64,000 bases of DNA. Source: JADKIH01 sp031385005. Its GTDB lineage: Bacteria > Bacteroidota > Bacteroidia > AKYH767-A > 2013-40CM-41-45. A program made the position numbers and the translations under genes. The stretch is taken from assembly GCA_031385005.1 (NCBI GenBank), contig JANNBB010000027.1, positions 1 through 64,000 of the forward strand. Reading direction: 5' to 3'. Shown here in pieces: positions 36,001-45,004 of the stretch (its first letter is position 1; every line of letters begins with the position of its first letter). A model generated the notes under the pieces. It was given only the letters and a program-made list of their open reading frames with translations, was not told the DNA's origin and searched no databases.

Positions 36001-36066
36001 GTCATTCAAAGTGTCCTGTTATCGCGAAAAGAAAACTATCGTTATGATTAACGGATAAATAATCAG

Positions 36067-38193
36067 ATGAGCAAAGAATTATTACATACTCGCAACATTG
36101 GAATTTCCGCACACATTGATGCAGGAAAGACCACTACCACTGAACGCGTTCTTTACTATACAGGTAAGGTTCACAAAATCGGTGAAGTGCACGAAGGTGC
36201 AGCAACGATGGACTGGATGGTCCAGGAACAAGAGCGTGGAATCACAATCACCTCTGCAGCAACCACTACATACTGGAATTATTTAAATGACACCTTTAAG
36301 ATCAATATTATTGATACTCCGGGTCACGTTGATTTTACTGTAGAAGTAGAGCGTTCACTGCGTGTACTTGATGGAGCAGTTGCTCTTTTTTGTGCAGTGG
36401 GTGGTGTTGAGCCGCAGTCTGAGACTGTTTGGCGCCAAATGAATAAATACCTTGTTCCGCGTATTGGTTTCGTCAATAAAATGGACCGTGCTGGAGCGAA
36501 TTTTTTAAATGTTGTTCAGCAGGTTAAAGAACGTTTACATGGTAACCCTGTACCTCTTCAATTGCCGATTGGCGCGGAAGATATGTTTACAGGTGTTGTC
36601 GATTTGATAACAAACAAAGCAATCATCTGGCACGAGGAAACAAAAGGTGCAACGTTTGATGTTGTTCCTATTCCTATGGATATGCAAGCCGATGTTAATC
36701 ACTGGCGTGCAAACCTGGTTGAAGCAGTTGCTGAGTTTGAAGATCATTTGATGGAAAAATTCTTCGAAGATCCGAATAGCATTACAGAAGATGAACTTCG
36801 TAGCGCTATCCGCAAAGCGACTATTGCCATGAAGATTACACCGCTTTTATGTGGTTCGGCTTTCAAAAACAAAGGTGTTCAAGCCATGCTTGACGCAGTT
36901 ATTCAATACCTGCCTTCTCCTATGGATATTCCAAGTATTACGGGAATCAATCCGGATACAGAGCAGGAAGAAGAGCGTCATCCGGATGCAAAAGATAAAT
37001 TTGCTGCACTTGCATTTAAGATTGCAACAGATCCTTTCGTAGGTCGTTTAGCATTTTTCCGTGTGTACTCCGGTCGTTTAGATGCAGGTTCATATGTGTT
37101 GAATGCACGTACAGGAAAGAATGAGCGTATCTCTCGTATCATACGTATGCATGCCAATAAACAAAGCCCGATCGATTTTATCGAAGCAGGTGATATTGGT
37201 GCTGCTGTTGGTTTCAAAGAAATTAAAACAGGTGACACTTTATGTGACCCGAAAGCTCCTATCGTACTTGAGTCTATGTCTTTCCCGACTCCGGTAATTG
37301 GACTTGCTATTGAGCCAAAAACTCAGGCAGATGTCGATAAGTTAGGTATGGCTTTAGGTAAGCTTGCTGAAGAAGATCCAACGTTCCGTGTTTTCACAGA
37401 TGATGAAACCGGCCAAACCGTAATTAGCGGAATGGGTGAACTTCACCTTGAAATTATTGTTGATCGTCTTCGTCGTGAATTTAAAGTTGAATGTAATCAG
37501 GGTGCTCCTCAGGTTGCATACAAAGAGGCAATCATGGGTAAAACTACTCACCGTGAAATTTACAAGAAACAAACGGGTGGTCGTGGTAAATTTGCCGATA
37601 TCCAATTTGAACTTTCTGTAGCGGATGCTGAGTGGATGGAAAAAGGCAATAAAGGTCTTCAATTCGTCAATGAAATCAGCGGTGGTAACATTCCTCGTGA
37701 ATTTATCCCTTCTGTTCAGAAAGGTTTTGAGCAAGCGATGTCAACAGGTGTTCTTGCCGGATATCCACTTGAGTATATGAAAGTAAGACTGTATGATGGA
37801 TCTTTCCACGCAGTTGACTCGGATGCATTATCGTTCGAGATCTGTGCGAAAGTTGCTTTCCGTGAAGCTGCTCCAAAAGCGAAACCCGTATTGATGGAGC
37901 CAATCATGAAAGTAGAAGTTGTAACTCCGGATCTGTATATGGGTGATGTTATGGGTGACCTTAACAAACGTCGTGGACAGCTTGAAGGAATGGATACGCG
38001 TGCAGGTGCACAGGTTATCCGTGCGAAAGTGCCTCTCTCCGAAATGTTCGGTTACGTTACAACTCTTCGTACCATTACTTCCGGTCGTGCTGCTTCATCT
38101 ATGGAATTCTCTCATTACTCTGAATGTCCTCGTACATTATCAGAAGAAGTAATTGCAAAAGTTAAAGGCAAATCAAAAGCTGAAAAAGTATAG
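36067..38193 (+). CDS. fusA: Elongation factor G
   Basis: Translocase GTPase of 708 residues. G1 AHIDAGKT (15-22), the RGITITSAATT switch, DTPGHVDFTVEVERSLRVLDGA (G3 DTPGH) and NKMDRAGA (G4) are present, followed by domains II-V with GMGELHLEI and the PRAEVPLSEMFGY-like KVPLSEMFGYVTTLR. No tuf gene follows; rpsJ comes next after 32 bases, as is usual in Bacteroidota where tuf sits elsewhere. Confidence 0.99.
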   Translation: MSKELLHTRNIGISAHIDAGKTTTTERVLYYTGKVHKIGEVHEGAATMDWMVQEQERGITITSAATTTYWNYLNDTFKINIIDTPGHVDFTVEVERSLRVLDGAVALFCAVGGVEPQSETVWRQMNKYLVPRIGFVNKMDRAGANFLNVVQQVKERLHGNPVPLQLPIGAEDMFTGVVDLITNKAIIWHEETKGATFDVVPIPMDMQADVNHWRANLVEAVAEFEDHLMEKFFEDPNSITEDELRSAIRKATIAMKITPLLCGSAFKNKGVQAMLDAVIQYLPSPMDIPSITGINPDTEQEEERHPDAKDKFAALAFKIATDPFVGRLAFFRVYSGRLDAGSYVLNARTGKNERISRIIRMHANKQSPIDFIEAGDIGAAVGFKEIKTGDTLCDPKAPIVLESMSFPTPVIGLAIEPKTQADVDKLGMALGKLAEEDPTFRVFTDDETGQTVISGMGELHLEIIVDRLRREFKVECNQGAPQVAYKEAIMGKTTHREIYKKQTGGRGKFADIQFELSVADAEWMEKGNKGLQFVNEISGGNIPREFIPSVQKGFEQAMSTGVLAGYPLEYMKVRLYDGSFHAVDSDALSFEICAKVAFREAAPKAKPVLMEPIMKVEVVTPDLYMGDVMGDLNKRRGQLEGMDTRAGAQVIRAKVPLSEMFGYVTTLRTITSGRAASSMEFSHYSECPRTLSEEVIAKVKGKSKAEKV

Positions 38194-38225
38194 TACTCCA
38201 ATAATAATATTAACGTTCTTTCATC

Positions 38226-38534
38226 ATGTCACAGCGAATCCGCATCAAATTAAAATCCTACGATCACAACCTGGTTGATAAATCAGCAGAGAAGATCGTT
38301 AAAACGGTTAAAATTACCGGTGCTGTCGTAAATGGACCTATTCCACTTCCGACCGATAAGAAGATATTTACTGTGCTTCGTTCCCCGCACGTAAACAAGA
38401 AAGCAAGAGAGCAATTTCAGCTTTGTTCTTATAAGCGTTTGCTCGACATCTATAATTCATCAGCAAAAACAGTTGATGCTCTCATGAAGCTTGAGCTTCC
38501 TAGCGGCGTCGAAGTTGAAATTAAAGCATCATAA
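38226..38534 (+). CDS. rpsJ: 30S ribosomal protein S10
   Basis: 102 residues; also the NusE transcription antitermination partner. Begins QRIRIKLKSYDHNLVDKSAEK with GPIPLPT and the RSPHVNKKAREQF loop. First gene of the classical S10 set; 56 bases to rplC. Confidence 0.99.
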   Translation: MSQRIRIKLKSYDHNLVDKSAEKIVKTVKITGAVVNGPIPLPTDKKIFTVLRSPHVNKKAREQFQLCSYKRLLDIYNSSAKTVDALMKLELPSGVEVEIKAS

Positions 38535-38590
38535 TTAAATAACAGCGTACGTCCTCTTAAAAGCGGACCTCTGGCAAAAAACAAAATAAA

Positions 38591-39208
38591 ATGTCTGGAA
38601 TAATCGGAAAAAAAATAGGAATGACGAGCGTATTCGCCGCTGATGGGAAGTATATCCCTTGTACAGTGGTACTCGCAGGTCCTTGTACCGTTACTCAGAT
38701 TCGTACGAAAGAAACTGACGGCTATGAGTCTGTTCAGCTTGCCTTCGACGAAAAAAGGGAAAAGAGTGCATTGAAAGCAGAAATTGGTCACTTCAAAAAA
38801 GCAGGAACTACGCCAAAACGTAAGGTTGTTGAGTTTTATGAATTTCCTGAAACTCCTGCTTTAGGCAGTGAGATTAAGGTTGATCTTTTTAATGAAGGTG
38901 ACTTTGTTGATGTTGTTGGAACATCCAAAGGAAAAGGTTTCCAGGGTGTAATTCGCCGTCACAATTTCAGTGGTGTAGGATCACAAACACACGGACAACA
39001 CAACCGTCTTCGTGCTCCGGGTTCACGTGGTGCTTCATCTTATCCGTCTCGCGTTTTGAAAGGAATGCGTACTGCCGGTCACATGGGTGCTGTAAGAGTA
39101 AAAATTCAAAACCTGCAAGTAGTAAAAGTTATTCCTGAGCAGAACCTGATAGTAATAAAAGGAGCTGTACCGGGACACATTGGTTCATATGTAATTGTGG
39201 AGAAATAA
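38591..39208 (+). CDS. rplC: 50S ribosomal protein L3
   Basis: 205 residues; binds 23S rRNA near the peptidyl-transferase centre. GIIGKKIGMTSVF at the N-terminus and the GVGSQTHGQHNRLRAPGSRG loop (with the Gln that is methylated by PrmB in some bacteria) identify it. Stop is two bases before rplD. Confidence 0.99.
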   Translation: MSGIIGKKIGMTSVFAADGKYIPCTVVLAGPCTVTQIRTKETDGYESVQLAFDEKREKSALKAEIGHFKKAGTTPKRKVVEFYEFPETPALGSEIKVDLFNEGDFVDVVGTSKGKGFQGVIRRHNFSGVGSQTHGQHNRLRAPGSRGASSYPSRVLKGMRTAGHMGAVRVKIQNLQVVKVIPEQNLIVIKGAVPGHIGSYVIVEK

Positions 39209-39210
39209 AA

Positions 39211-39843
39211 ATGGAAGTAGCAATCATAAATACAACCGGTAAAGAAACCGGAAAAAAGGTTAAACTTAATGACGGCATCTTTGGCGTTGAACCTAACGAT
39301 CATGCGATCTATCTCGATGTTAAGCAGTTTTTAGCTAACAGACGTCAAGGTACTCACAAATCAAAGGAGCGTGCAGAGATTGCACGTACAACAAAAAAGT
39401 TGAAGCGTCAAAAAGGTACAGGTGGTGCTCGTGCGGGTTCAATGAAATCACCTTTATTCGTGGGTGGAGGTCGTGTATTCGGTCCTCGTCCGCGCGATTA
39501 TTCTTTTAAGTTAAACAAGAAATTGAAGCACCTGGCTTGTCTTTCAGCACTTACTTATAAAGCAAAGGATAAAAACATCATGGTGATTGAAAATTTTGCA
39601 ATCAATGCGCCAAAGACAAAAGATTATACAGCAATTTTAAATAATCTGAAATTGTCGGATAAAAAAGTGTTGATGGTAATTCCTTCACACGATAAAAACA
39701 TTTACATGTCGTCTCGCAATGTCGAGGGAAATAAATTAACGACAGCAGCCGAGTTAAATACCTACGATGTGTTAAATGCACAGATGCTGGTATTAGCTGA
39801 AGGTTCTGTTCAAGTATTAGAAAATAGATTCTTATCAAAATGA
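39211..39843 (+). CDS. rplD: 50S ribosomal protein L4
   Basis: 210 residues, exit-tunnel constriction protein. The tunnel loop RQKGTGGARAGSMKSPLFVGGG and the VFGPRPRDYSFKLNKK segment are conserved. Ends in a four-base ATGA overlap with rplW. Whether it autoregulates the operon as in E. coli is unknown; no S10 leader structure is seen. Confidence 0.99.
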   Translation: MEVAIINTTGKETGKKVKLNDGIFGVEPNDHAIYLDVKQFLANRRQGTHKSKERAEIARTTKKLKRQKGTGGARAGSMKSPLFVGGGRVFGPRPRDYSFKLNKKLKHLACLSALTYKAKDKNIMVIENFAINAPKTKDYTAILNNLKLSDKKVLMVIPSHDKNIYMSSRNVEGNKLTTAAELNTYDVLNAQMLVLAEGSVQVLENRFLSK

Positions 39844-40130
39844 GCGTTCTAAAAAAACCATTAATCACTGAGAAGATGACCAAGTTGGGAGAAAAACTTG
39901 GACACTACGGATTTATTGTTGAATACAATGCCAACAAAATCCAGATCAGACAGGCCATTGAAAAATTGTATAACGTTACAGTTGACAGTGTGAACACCAT
40001 GCGTGTTCCCGGCAAAATCCGTACACGTTCTACAAAAGGCGGAATGTCGAGAGGAACCACCGGTGCTTATAAAAAGGCAGTGGTAACTCTGAAAAAGGGA
40101 GATACTATTGATTTCTACAGTAACATTTAA
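39840..40130 (+). CDS. rplW: 50S ribosomal protein L23
   Basis: 96 residues, exit-site protein that docks trigger factor and SRP. KKPLITEKMTKL, YGFIVEYNANKIQIRQAIEKLY and VNTMRVPGK identify it. Coupled to rplD by overlap; 11 bases to rplB. Confidence 0.99.
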   Translation: MSVLKKPLITEKMTKLGEKLGHYGFIVEYNANKIQIRQAIEKLYNVTVDSVNTMRVPGKIRTRSTKGGMSRGTTGAYKKAVVTLKKGDTIDFYSNI

Positions 40131-40141
40131 TTGAAGAAAAA

Positions 40142-40963
40142 ATGGCAGTAAAAAAACTACGTCCGATTACACCGAGTCAACGTCACACGATTGTTGATTC
40201 CTACGACGATATCACTACTTCAACACCTGAGTCAACCCTTCTAGTACCTAAGAAGCGTTCAGGCGGACGTAATGCAGATGGTAAAATGACCATGCGTTAC
40301 ATCGGCGGTGGACATAAGCAGAAATATCGCTTAATTGATTTTAAGCGTGATAAATTCGGTATCGAAGGAGTTGTAAAATCAATCGAATACGATCCGAACC
40401 GTACAGCACGTATCGCTCTTGTATTTTACAAAGACGGTGAGAAAAGATATATCGTTTGCCCGAATGGTTTGAAAGTCGGACAAAAAATTATGTCAGGTGA
40501 AAAAGCATTACCTGAAATCGGAAATTCATTATTCCTGAGCGATATTCCACTTGGAACTTTGGTTCACAACATAGAAATGCGTCCGGGACAAGGTGCAGAG
40601 ATCGCACGAAGTGCAGGAACATATGCTCAGCTTGCTGCTCGTGATGGTAAATATGCAGTTTTGAAAATGCCATCCGGTGAGACGCGTATGATTTTGACTA
40701 CATGTCTGGCAACGATTGGAACCGTTTCCAATGCGGATCATATACAAGAGACACTTGGAAAAGCAGGTCGTTCACGTTGGATGGGCCGTCGTCCGAGAGT
40801 TCGTGGTGTGGCGATGAATCCGGTTGATCACCCTATGGGTGGAGGTGAAGGTCGTGCATCAGGAGGTCATCCTCGTTCACGTAAAGGACTTCTTGCTAAG
40901 GGATACAAGACAAGAAAGAATAAGACAACAGATAAATACATTATCGAAAAACGTAAAAAATAA
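40142..40963 (+). CDS. rplB: 50S ribosomal protein L2
   Basis: 273 residues, essential for subunit association and peptidyl transfer. GGGHKQKYRLIDFKRDK, the central GQGAEIARSAGTYAQL and the C-terminal VAMNPVDHPMGGGEGR (with the conserved catalytic-centre His) are intact. 66 bases to rpsS. Confidence 0.99.
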   Translation: MAVKKLRPITPSQRHTIVDSYDDITTSTPESTLLVPKKRSGGRNADGKMTMRYIGGGHKQKYRLIDFKRDKFGIEGVVKSIEYDPNRTARIALVFYKDGEKRYIVCPNGLKVGQKIMSGEKALPEIGNSLFLSDIPLGTLVHNIEMRPGQGAEIARSAGTYAQLAARDGKYAVLKMPSGETRMILTTCLATIGTVSNADHIQETLGKAGRSRWMGRRPRVRGVAMNPVDHPMGGGEGRASGGHPRSRKGLLAKGYKTRKNKTTDKYIIEKRKK

Positions 40964-41029
40964 TTTTAGAAATTGAAGTTACAAACGGAAATCGTTTGTA
41001 CGCCAAGATCAAAAACCAAAAAATAAACA

Positions 41030-41299
41030 ATGGCTCGTTCACTTAAAAAAGGTCCATACATCGCTCATCATCTGTTAAAGAAGATTGAGAAACTGGGCGA
41101 CAGTAAAAAGAAAACCGCATTGAAAACCTGGTCAAGGAGTTCAATGATTGCTCCAGATTTCGTGGGACAAACATTTGCGGTTCATAACGGCAACAAATTC
41201 ATTCCGGTTTATGTTACCGAAAACATGGTCGGTCATAAACTTGGAGAGTTCGCACCAACGCGTACTTTCCGTGGTCATAGTGGTAATAAATCTGCGTAA
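41030..41299 (+). CDS. rpsS: 30S ribosomal protein S19
   Basis: 89 residues. RSLKKGPYIAHHLL, KTWSRSSMIAPDFVG and KLGEFAPTRTFRGH are the standard segments; forms the S13/S19 head complex. 11 bases to rplV. Confidence 0.99.
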   Translation: MARSLKKGPYIAHHLLKKIEKLGDSKKKTALKTWSRSSMIAPDFVGQTFAVHNGNKFIPVYVTENMVGHKLGEFAPTRTFRGHSGNKSA

Positions 41300-41310
41300 T
41301 ATTTGTATTC

Positions 41311-41757
41311 ATGGGAGTCAGAAAAAGAGAAAGCGCTGAAAAGCGAAAAGAAAAATTAAAAACAACGGCCATTGCTCGTAACGTGCAAGTTCCTACATCT
41401 CCGCGTAAAACACGTGTTGTAGCAGATCTTATCCGCGGACTCGAAGTAATGAAAGCGATGAATATTCTCCGATACAATGCGAAAGCTCCGGCTGAGCGTT
41501 TGGAAAAACTGCTTCATTCAGCAATTTCAAATTGGGAGATGAAATCCGGTTCTAAAATCGATGAAGGAACAGTATATGTGAAAACAATTTCTGTAGATAG
41601 CGCCAGAATGTTAAAGCGTCTTCGTCCTGCACCGCAAGGTCGTGGACATCGTATCAGAAAGCGTTCGAATCACGTAACGATCATTCTCGACGATATCACC
41701 AATAGAAAATCAAAAAAATCAGATAAGACTGCGGTTGAATCTACAACAGAAGCATAA
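41311..41757 (+). CDS. rplV: 50S ribosomal protein L22
   Basis: 148 residues, with the beta-hairpin that lines the exit tunnel (SARMLKRLRPAPQGRGHRIRK). A longer basic N-terminus (GVRKRESAEKRKEKLK) and a Ser/Thr/Lys tail (RKSKKSDKTAVESTTEA) account for the extra length over E. coli (110). 45 bases to rpsC. Confidence 0.98.
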   Translation: MGVRKRESAEKRKEKLKTTAIARNVQVPTSPRKTRVVADLIRGLEVMKAMNILRYNAKAPAERLEKLLHSAISNWEMKSGSKIDEGTVYVKTISVDSARMLKRLRPAPQGRGHRIRKRSNHVTIILDDITNRKSKKSDKTAVESTTEA

Positions 41758-41802
41758 TCAATAAACCAAAAAAACCGCACAGAGGCGGTAAATAAAAATA
41801 CG

Positions 41803-42660
41803 ATGGGACAAAAAGCAAATCCAATAGGCAACAGGCTGGGGATCATCAGGGGATGGGATTCTAACTGGTATGGCGGAAAAAACTACGCTGATAAACTGGT
41901 TGAAGACGAGAAAATCCGTAAATATCTGATGGCACGTCTTCTAAAAGGCGGTGTATCTAAAATTGTAATTGAACGAACTCTGAAACTCGTTACAGTTACT
42001 GTACATACTGCACGCCCGGGTATTGTTATTGGAAAAGGCGGACAAGAAGTTGATAAGCTGAAAGAAGAAATCAAGAAGCTTACAAAAAAAGATATTCAAA
42101 TCAACATTTTTGAAATTAAGCGTCCTGAACTAGATGCACAGTTAGTAGCTGATGGCGTTGCTCGCCAGATCGAAGCACGAATCTCATTTAGAAGAGCTGC
42201 AAAAATGTCGATAGCATCAACCATGAGAATGGGAGCAGAAGGATTACGTATAAAAGTTTCCGGTCGTTTAGGTGGTGCGGAGATGGCGCGTACAGAACAG
42301 TATAAAGAAGGAAGAATTCCATTACACACATTCCGTGCAGATATTGATTTCGCTATTTCAGAAGCACAAACTTCTTATGGTAAAATCGGAGTAAAGGTTT
42401 GGATATGTAAAGGAGAGGTTTACGGTAAACGTGATTTATCGCCAAACATCGGTTCAGCAGCTACAACACCTGGATCAAAAGGTTTTGCAGGTGGTGGTCG
42501 TGAAAAAGGAGATCGCAATGAAAGAGGAGGAGACAGAGGCGGTAGAGGCGGTGGCGGTGGACGTGGTCGTACAGGTGGCGGTGCACCGGGAGGACGCGGT
42601 GGTCAAGGTGGCCAGGGCGGACAAGGTGGAGCAGGCGGCGGAAGAGGACGCGGCAGATAA
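41803..42660 (+). CDS. rpsC: 30S ribosomal protein S3 with Gly/Arg-rich tail
   Basis: mRNA-entry protein of 285 residues. The core (1-216) is complete: N-terminal GQKANPIGNRLGI, type II KH domain with GKGG (77-80), and SGRLGGAEMARTEQYKEGRIPLHT. After about residue 217 the protein continues with 69 residues of low complexity dominated by Gly and Arg, with repeated RGG/GGRG and GGQGG units, ending GRGRGR. E. coli S3 ends at 233. The tail is in frame with no pause and the neighbouring genes are unaffected, so it is part of the protein. It should be disordered, positively charged and able to touch RNA. Confidence 0.97.
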   Translation: MGQKANPIGNRLGIIRGWDSNWYGGKNYADKLVEDEKIRKYLMARLLKGGVSKIVIERTLKLVTVTVHTARPGIVIGKGGQEVDKLKEEIKKLTKKDIQINIFEIKRPELDAQLVADGVARQIEARISFRRAAKMSIASTMRMGAEGLRIKVSGRLGGAEMARTEQYKEGRIPLHTFRADIDFAISEAQTSYGKIGVKVWICKGEVYGKRDLSPNIGSAATTPGSKGFAGGGREKGDRNERGGDRGGRGGGGGRGRTGGGAPGGRGGQGGQGGQGGAGGGRGRGR

Positions 42661-42721
42661 TCAGTAAAAGAGAAACAAGTATTCAATAAAGACATTCAAC
42701 TAATCAACACCAAGCATTAAT

Positions 42722-43144
42722 ATGTTACAGCCGAAGAAAACAAAATTCAGAAAACAGCATAAGATGGTTCCCAAGGGAAATGCAACCCGTGGGCATGAAT
42801 TATCTTTTGGCTCTTTCGGTATCAAATCGTTGGAGATCGGATGGATCCCCAGCAAGCAGATAGAAGCTGCGCGTGTCGCAGTGACTCGATTCATGAAACG
42901 TGAAGGACAAATTTGGGTGCGTATATTTCCTGATAAACCAATTACACGTAAGCCTGCAGAGGTACGTATGGGAAAAGGAAAAGGTAATCCTGAATTCTGG
43001 GTGGCTGTAGTGAAGCCCGGAACGATCATCTTCGAAGCTGAAGGTGTACCGGAGAACATTGCCCGCGAAGCGCTCCGTTTAGCCGCACAAAAATTGTCGG
43101 TAAGTACAAAATTCATTATGCGCAGGGACTATAGTGCATCCTAA
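42722..43144 (+). CDS. rplP: 50S ribosomal protein L16
   Basis: 140 residues; organises the A-site tRNA elbow region. QPKKTKFRKQHK, FGSFGIKSLE and VRMGKGKGNPEFWVAVV are conserved. The 61-base gap from rpsC lies directly after the Gly-rich tail and contains no start-like frame. Confidence 0.99.
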   Translation: MLQPKKTKFRKQHKMVPKGNATRGHELSFGSFGIKSLEIGWIPSKQIEAARVAVTRFMKREGQIWVRIFPDKPITRKPAEVRMGKGKGNPEFWVAVVKPGTIIFEAEGVPENIAREALRLAAQKLSVSTKFIMRRDYSAS

Positions 43145-43165
43145 GCATTTTAATTATAAAAGGAA

Positions 43166-43372
43166 ATGAAAAAAGAAGACATCAAAGAATTGACGACGGA
43201 CGAACTTCGTCTCCGATTAGCAGAGGAGAAATCCATGTATTCAAAGTTGAAAATGAATCATGCAGTATCTCCGATCGAAAACCCGATGAAAATACGCATT
43301 ACACGCCGCGGGATAGCAACGATCCATACGGAATTAACTGAGCGCATGCGTTCTGAAAAAGTTAAAAAATAA
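43166..43372 (+). CDS. rpmC: 50S ribosomal protein L29
   Basis: 68 residues, two-helix exit-site protein. ELTTDELRLRLAEEKSMYSKLKMNHAVSPIENPM and RRGIATIHTELTER regions match the family. Stop is two bases before rpsQ. Confidence 0.97.
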   Translation: MKKEDIKELTTDELRLRLAEEKSMYSKLKMNHAVSPIENPMKIRITRRGIATIHTELTERMRSEKVKK

Positions 43373-43374
43373 GA

Positions 43375-43659
43375 ATGAGCATTACAATGGAAACAACAAC
43401 AGAAGAAAAACGCGGCTTACGCAAAGAAAGAACCGGCGTAGTTGTAAGTACGAAGATGAACAAAAGCATCGTAGTGGCAGTGGAAAGAAAAGTAAAGCAC
43501 GCCAAATACGGGAAGTTTATTAAGTTGACAACTAAGTTTATGGCTCACGACGAGAAAAACGAGTGTGGTCCCGGCGATCTGGTAACGATAGCCGAAACTC
43601 GTCCAATCAGCAAAAACAAATGCTGGAGATTGAAACAGGTAATTGAGAAAGCAAAATAA
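43375..43659 (+). CDS. rpsQ: 30S ribosomal protein S17
   Basis: 94 residues. RKERTGVVVSTKMNKSIVV, KHAKYGKFIKLTTKFMAHDE and GDLVTIAETRPISKNKCWRL are diagnostic of the OB-fold S17. A second ATG four codons in (43387) is an alternative start. 54 bases to rplN. Confidence 0.98.
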   Translation: MSITMETTTEEKRGLRKERTGVVVSTKMNKSIVVAVERKVKHAKYGKFIKLTTKFMAHDEKNECGPGDLVTIAETRPISKNKCWRLKQVIEKAK

Positions 43660-43713
43660 TTTTCAAAAACTCTTATTACAAGAGAATTGATAAACGAATA
43701 ATATTAAAGAGCA

Positions 43714-44082
43714 ATGATACAGCAAGAATCAAGATGTGTGGTAGCTGATAACAGCGGAGCAAAAGAAGTATTATGCATCCGTGTGCTCGGTGGTACACGT
43801 AAAAAATATGCAAGTGTTGGCGATAAAGTCGTTGTGACTGTTAAGCATGCACTCCCATCGGGAAATATCAAGAAAGGTACTGTTTCGAAAGCAGTTGTCG
43901 TTCGTACAAAAAAAGAAGTAAAGCGCGCTGACGGAAGTTATATCCGTTTTGATGACAATGCTGTAGTTCTTTTGACTGCAACAGACGAATTGCGTGGCAC
44001 ACGTATCTTCGGACCGGTTGCCCGTGAATTAAGGGAAAAACAGTTTATGAAAATCGTATCTCTGGCTCCAGAAGTACTCTAA
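43714..44082 (+). CDS. rplN: 50S ribosomal protein L14
   Basis: 122 residues, the standard length. MIQQESRCVVADNSGAKEV, RADGSYIRFDDNAVVL and GTRIFGPVARELREK are conserved. Forms an inter-subunit bridge with L19. Confidence 0.99.
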   Translation: MIQQESRCVVADNSGAKEVLCIRVLGGTRKKYASVGDKVVVTVKHALPSGNIKKGTVSKAVVVRTKKEVKRADGSYIRFDDNAVVLLTATDELRGTRIFGPVARELREKQFMKIVSLAPEVL

Positions 44083-44096
44083 AGAAACCAAGTAAA

Positions 44097-44432
44097 ATGG
44101 AAAGAAAATTTAACAAACAACCAAAGCTTCACTTACGCAAAGGTGATATCGTAAAAGTAATCGCAGGAGATTCAAGAGGATCTCAAGGTCGAATACTTGA
44201 AATTATCAGCGACAAGAGAAAGGTGCTTATCGAAGGAGTAAATATCATCAGCAAGCATACAAAACCGAATGCAAAGCAAACTCAGGGCGGAATAGTAAAA
44301 AAAGAAGCTCCGATTCATATTTCAAACGTTATGCTTATCGACGGTAAGGGTAAAGCAACACGCGTCGGACGTAAGTTGGATGACGGTAAATTAGTTCGTT
44401 TTTCTAAAAAGTCACAGGAGGTAATTAAATAA
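44097..44432 (+). CDS. rplX: 50S ribosomal protein L24
   Basis: 111 residues with the KOW motif (RKGDIVKVIAGDSRGSQGRIL), assembly initiator for the large subunit. Its last codons contain the AGGAGGT that serves rplE, and its stop shares one base with the rplE ATG (TAATG). Confidence 0.98.
   Translation: MERKFNKQPKLHLRKGDIVKVIAGDSRGSQGRILEIISDKRKVLIEGVNIISKHTKPNAKQTQGGIVKKEAPIHISNVMLIDGKGKATRVGRKLDDGKLVRFSKKSQEVIK
44416..44422 (+). promoter_or_regulatory. Canonical Shine-Dalgarno for rplE
   Basis: AGGAGGT, nine bases before the rplE ATG at 44432, lies inside the end of rplX. Nearly all other genes of this window lack such a sequence, as expected in Bacteroidota, so this site stands out. Confidence 0.75.
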
Positions 44433-44983
44433 TGACATACGTACCAAGATTAAAAGACAAGTACAGCAAAGAAGTTGTACCCGCTCTTAAAAAGAAATTT
44501 AACTACAAGAGTCCAATGCAGGTTCCACGCCTGTTGAAGATCTGTGTTAACCAGGGCGTGGGTGATGCAGTGAGTGATAAAAAACTTATTGAATCAGCTA
44601 TTCACGAAATGTCGATGGTAACCGGACAACGTGCAGTTCCAACAAAGTCGAAGAAAGATATTTCTAACTTCAAACTTCGTGTGGATGTTGCAATCGGTGT
44701 GAGAGTTACTTTGCGTGACGTAAACATGTATGAATTCCTCGATCGTCTAATCGCAGTTTCTTTACCACGTATCCGCGATTTCCGTGGAATCAACCCAAAA
44801 GGTTTCGATGGTAGTGGAAACTATACTCTCGGAGTAACTGAGCAGATTATTTTCCCTGAAATCGATATCGATAAAGTGGGTAAGATAACCGGTATGGATA
44901 TTACGTTCGTAACCACTGCAAAAACCGATGAAGAAGCAATGGAGTTACTTAAAGAATTCGGTTTACCATTCACAAGCAATTAA
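44432..44983 (+). CDS. rplE: 50S ribosomal protein L5
   Basis: 183 residues, 5S rRNA-binding protein. PRLLKICVNQGVGDAV, the TGQRAVPTKSKKDISNFKLR loop region and RDFRGINPKGFDGSGNYTLGV are present. Start overlaps the rplX stop by one base and is preceded by a strong Shine-Dalgarno, suggesting re-initiation by the same ribosome. Confidence 0.99.
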   Translation: MTYVPRLKDKYSKEVVPALKKKFNYKSPMQVPRLLKICVNQGVGDAVSDKKLIESAIHEMSMVTGQRAVPTKSKKDISNFKLRVDVAIGVRVTLRDVNMYEFLDRLIAVSLPRIRDFRGINPKGFDGSGNYTLGVTEQIIFPEIDIDKVGKITGMDITFVTTAKTDEEAMELLKEFGLPFTSN

Positions 44984-45004
44984 TCAATCAGCAAATAAAA
45001 GATC

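Noticed and set aside
42431..42667. 78-residue frame within rpsC tail
   Set aside because: Shadow frame of the Gly/Arg-rich repeat; its Val/Glu/Ala bias is a direct result of the GGN/CGN codons in the other frame.
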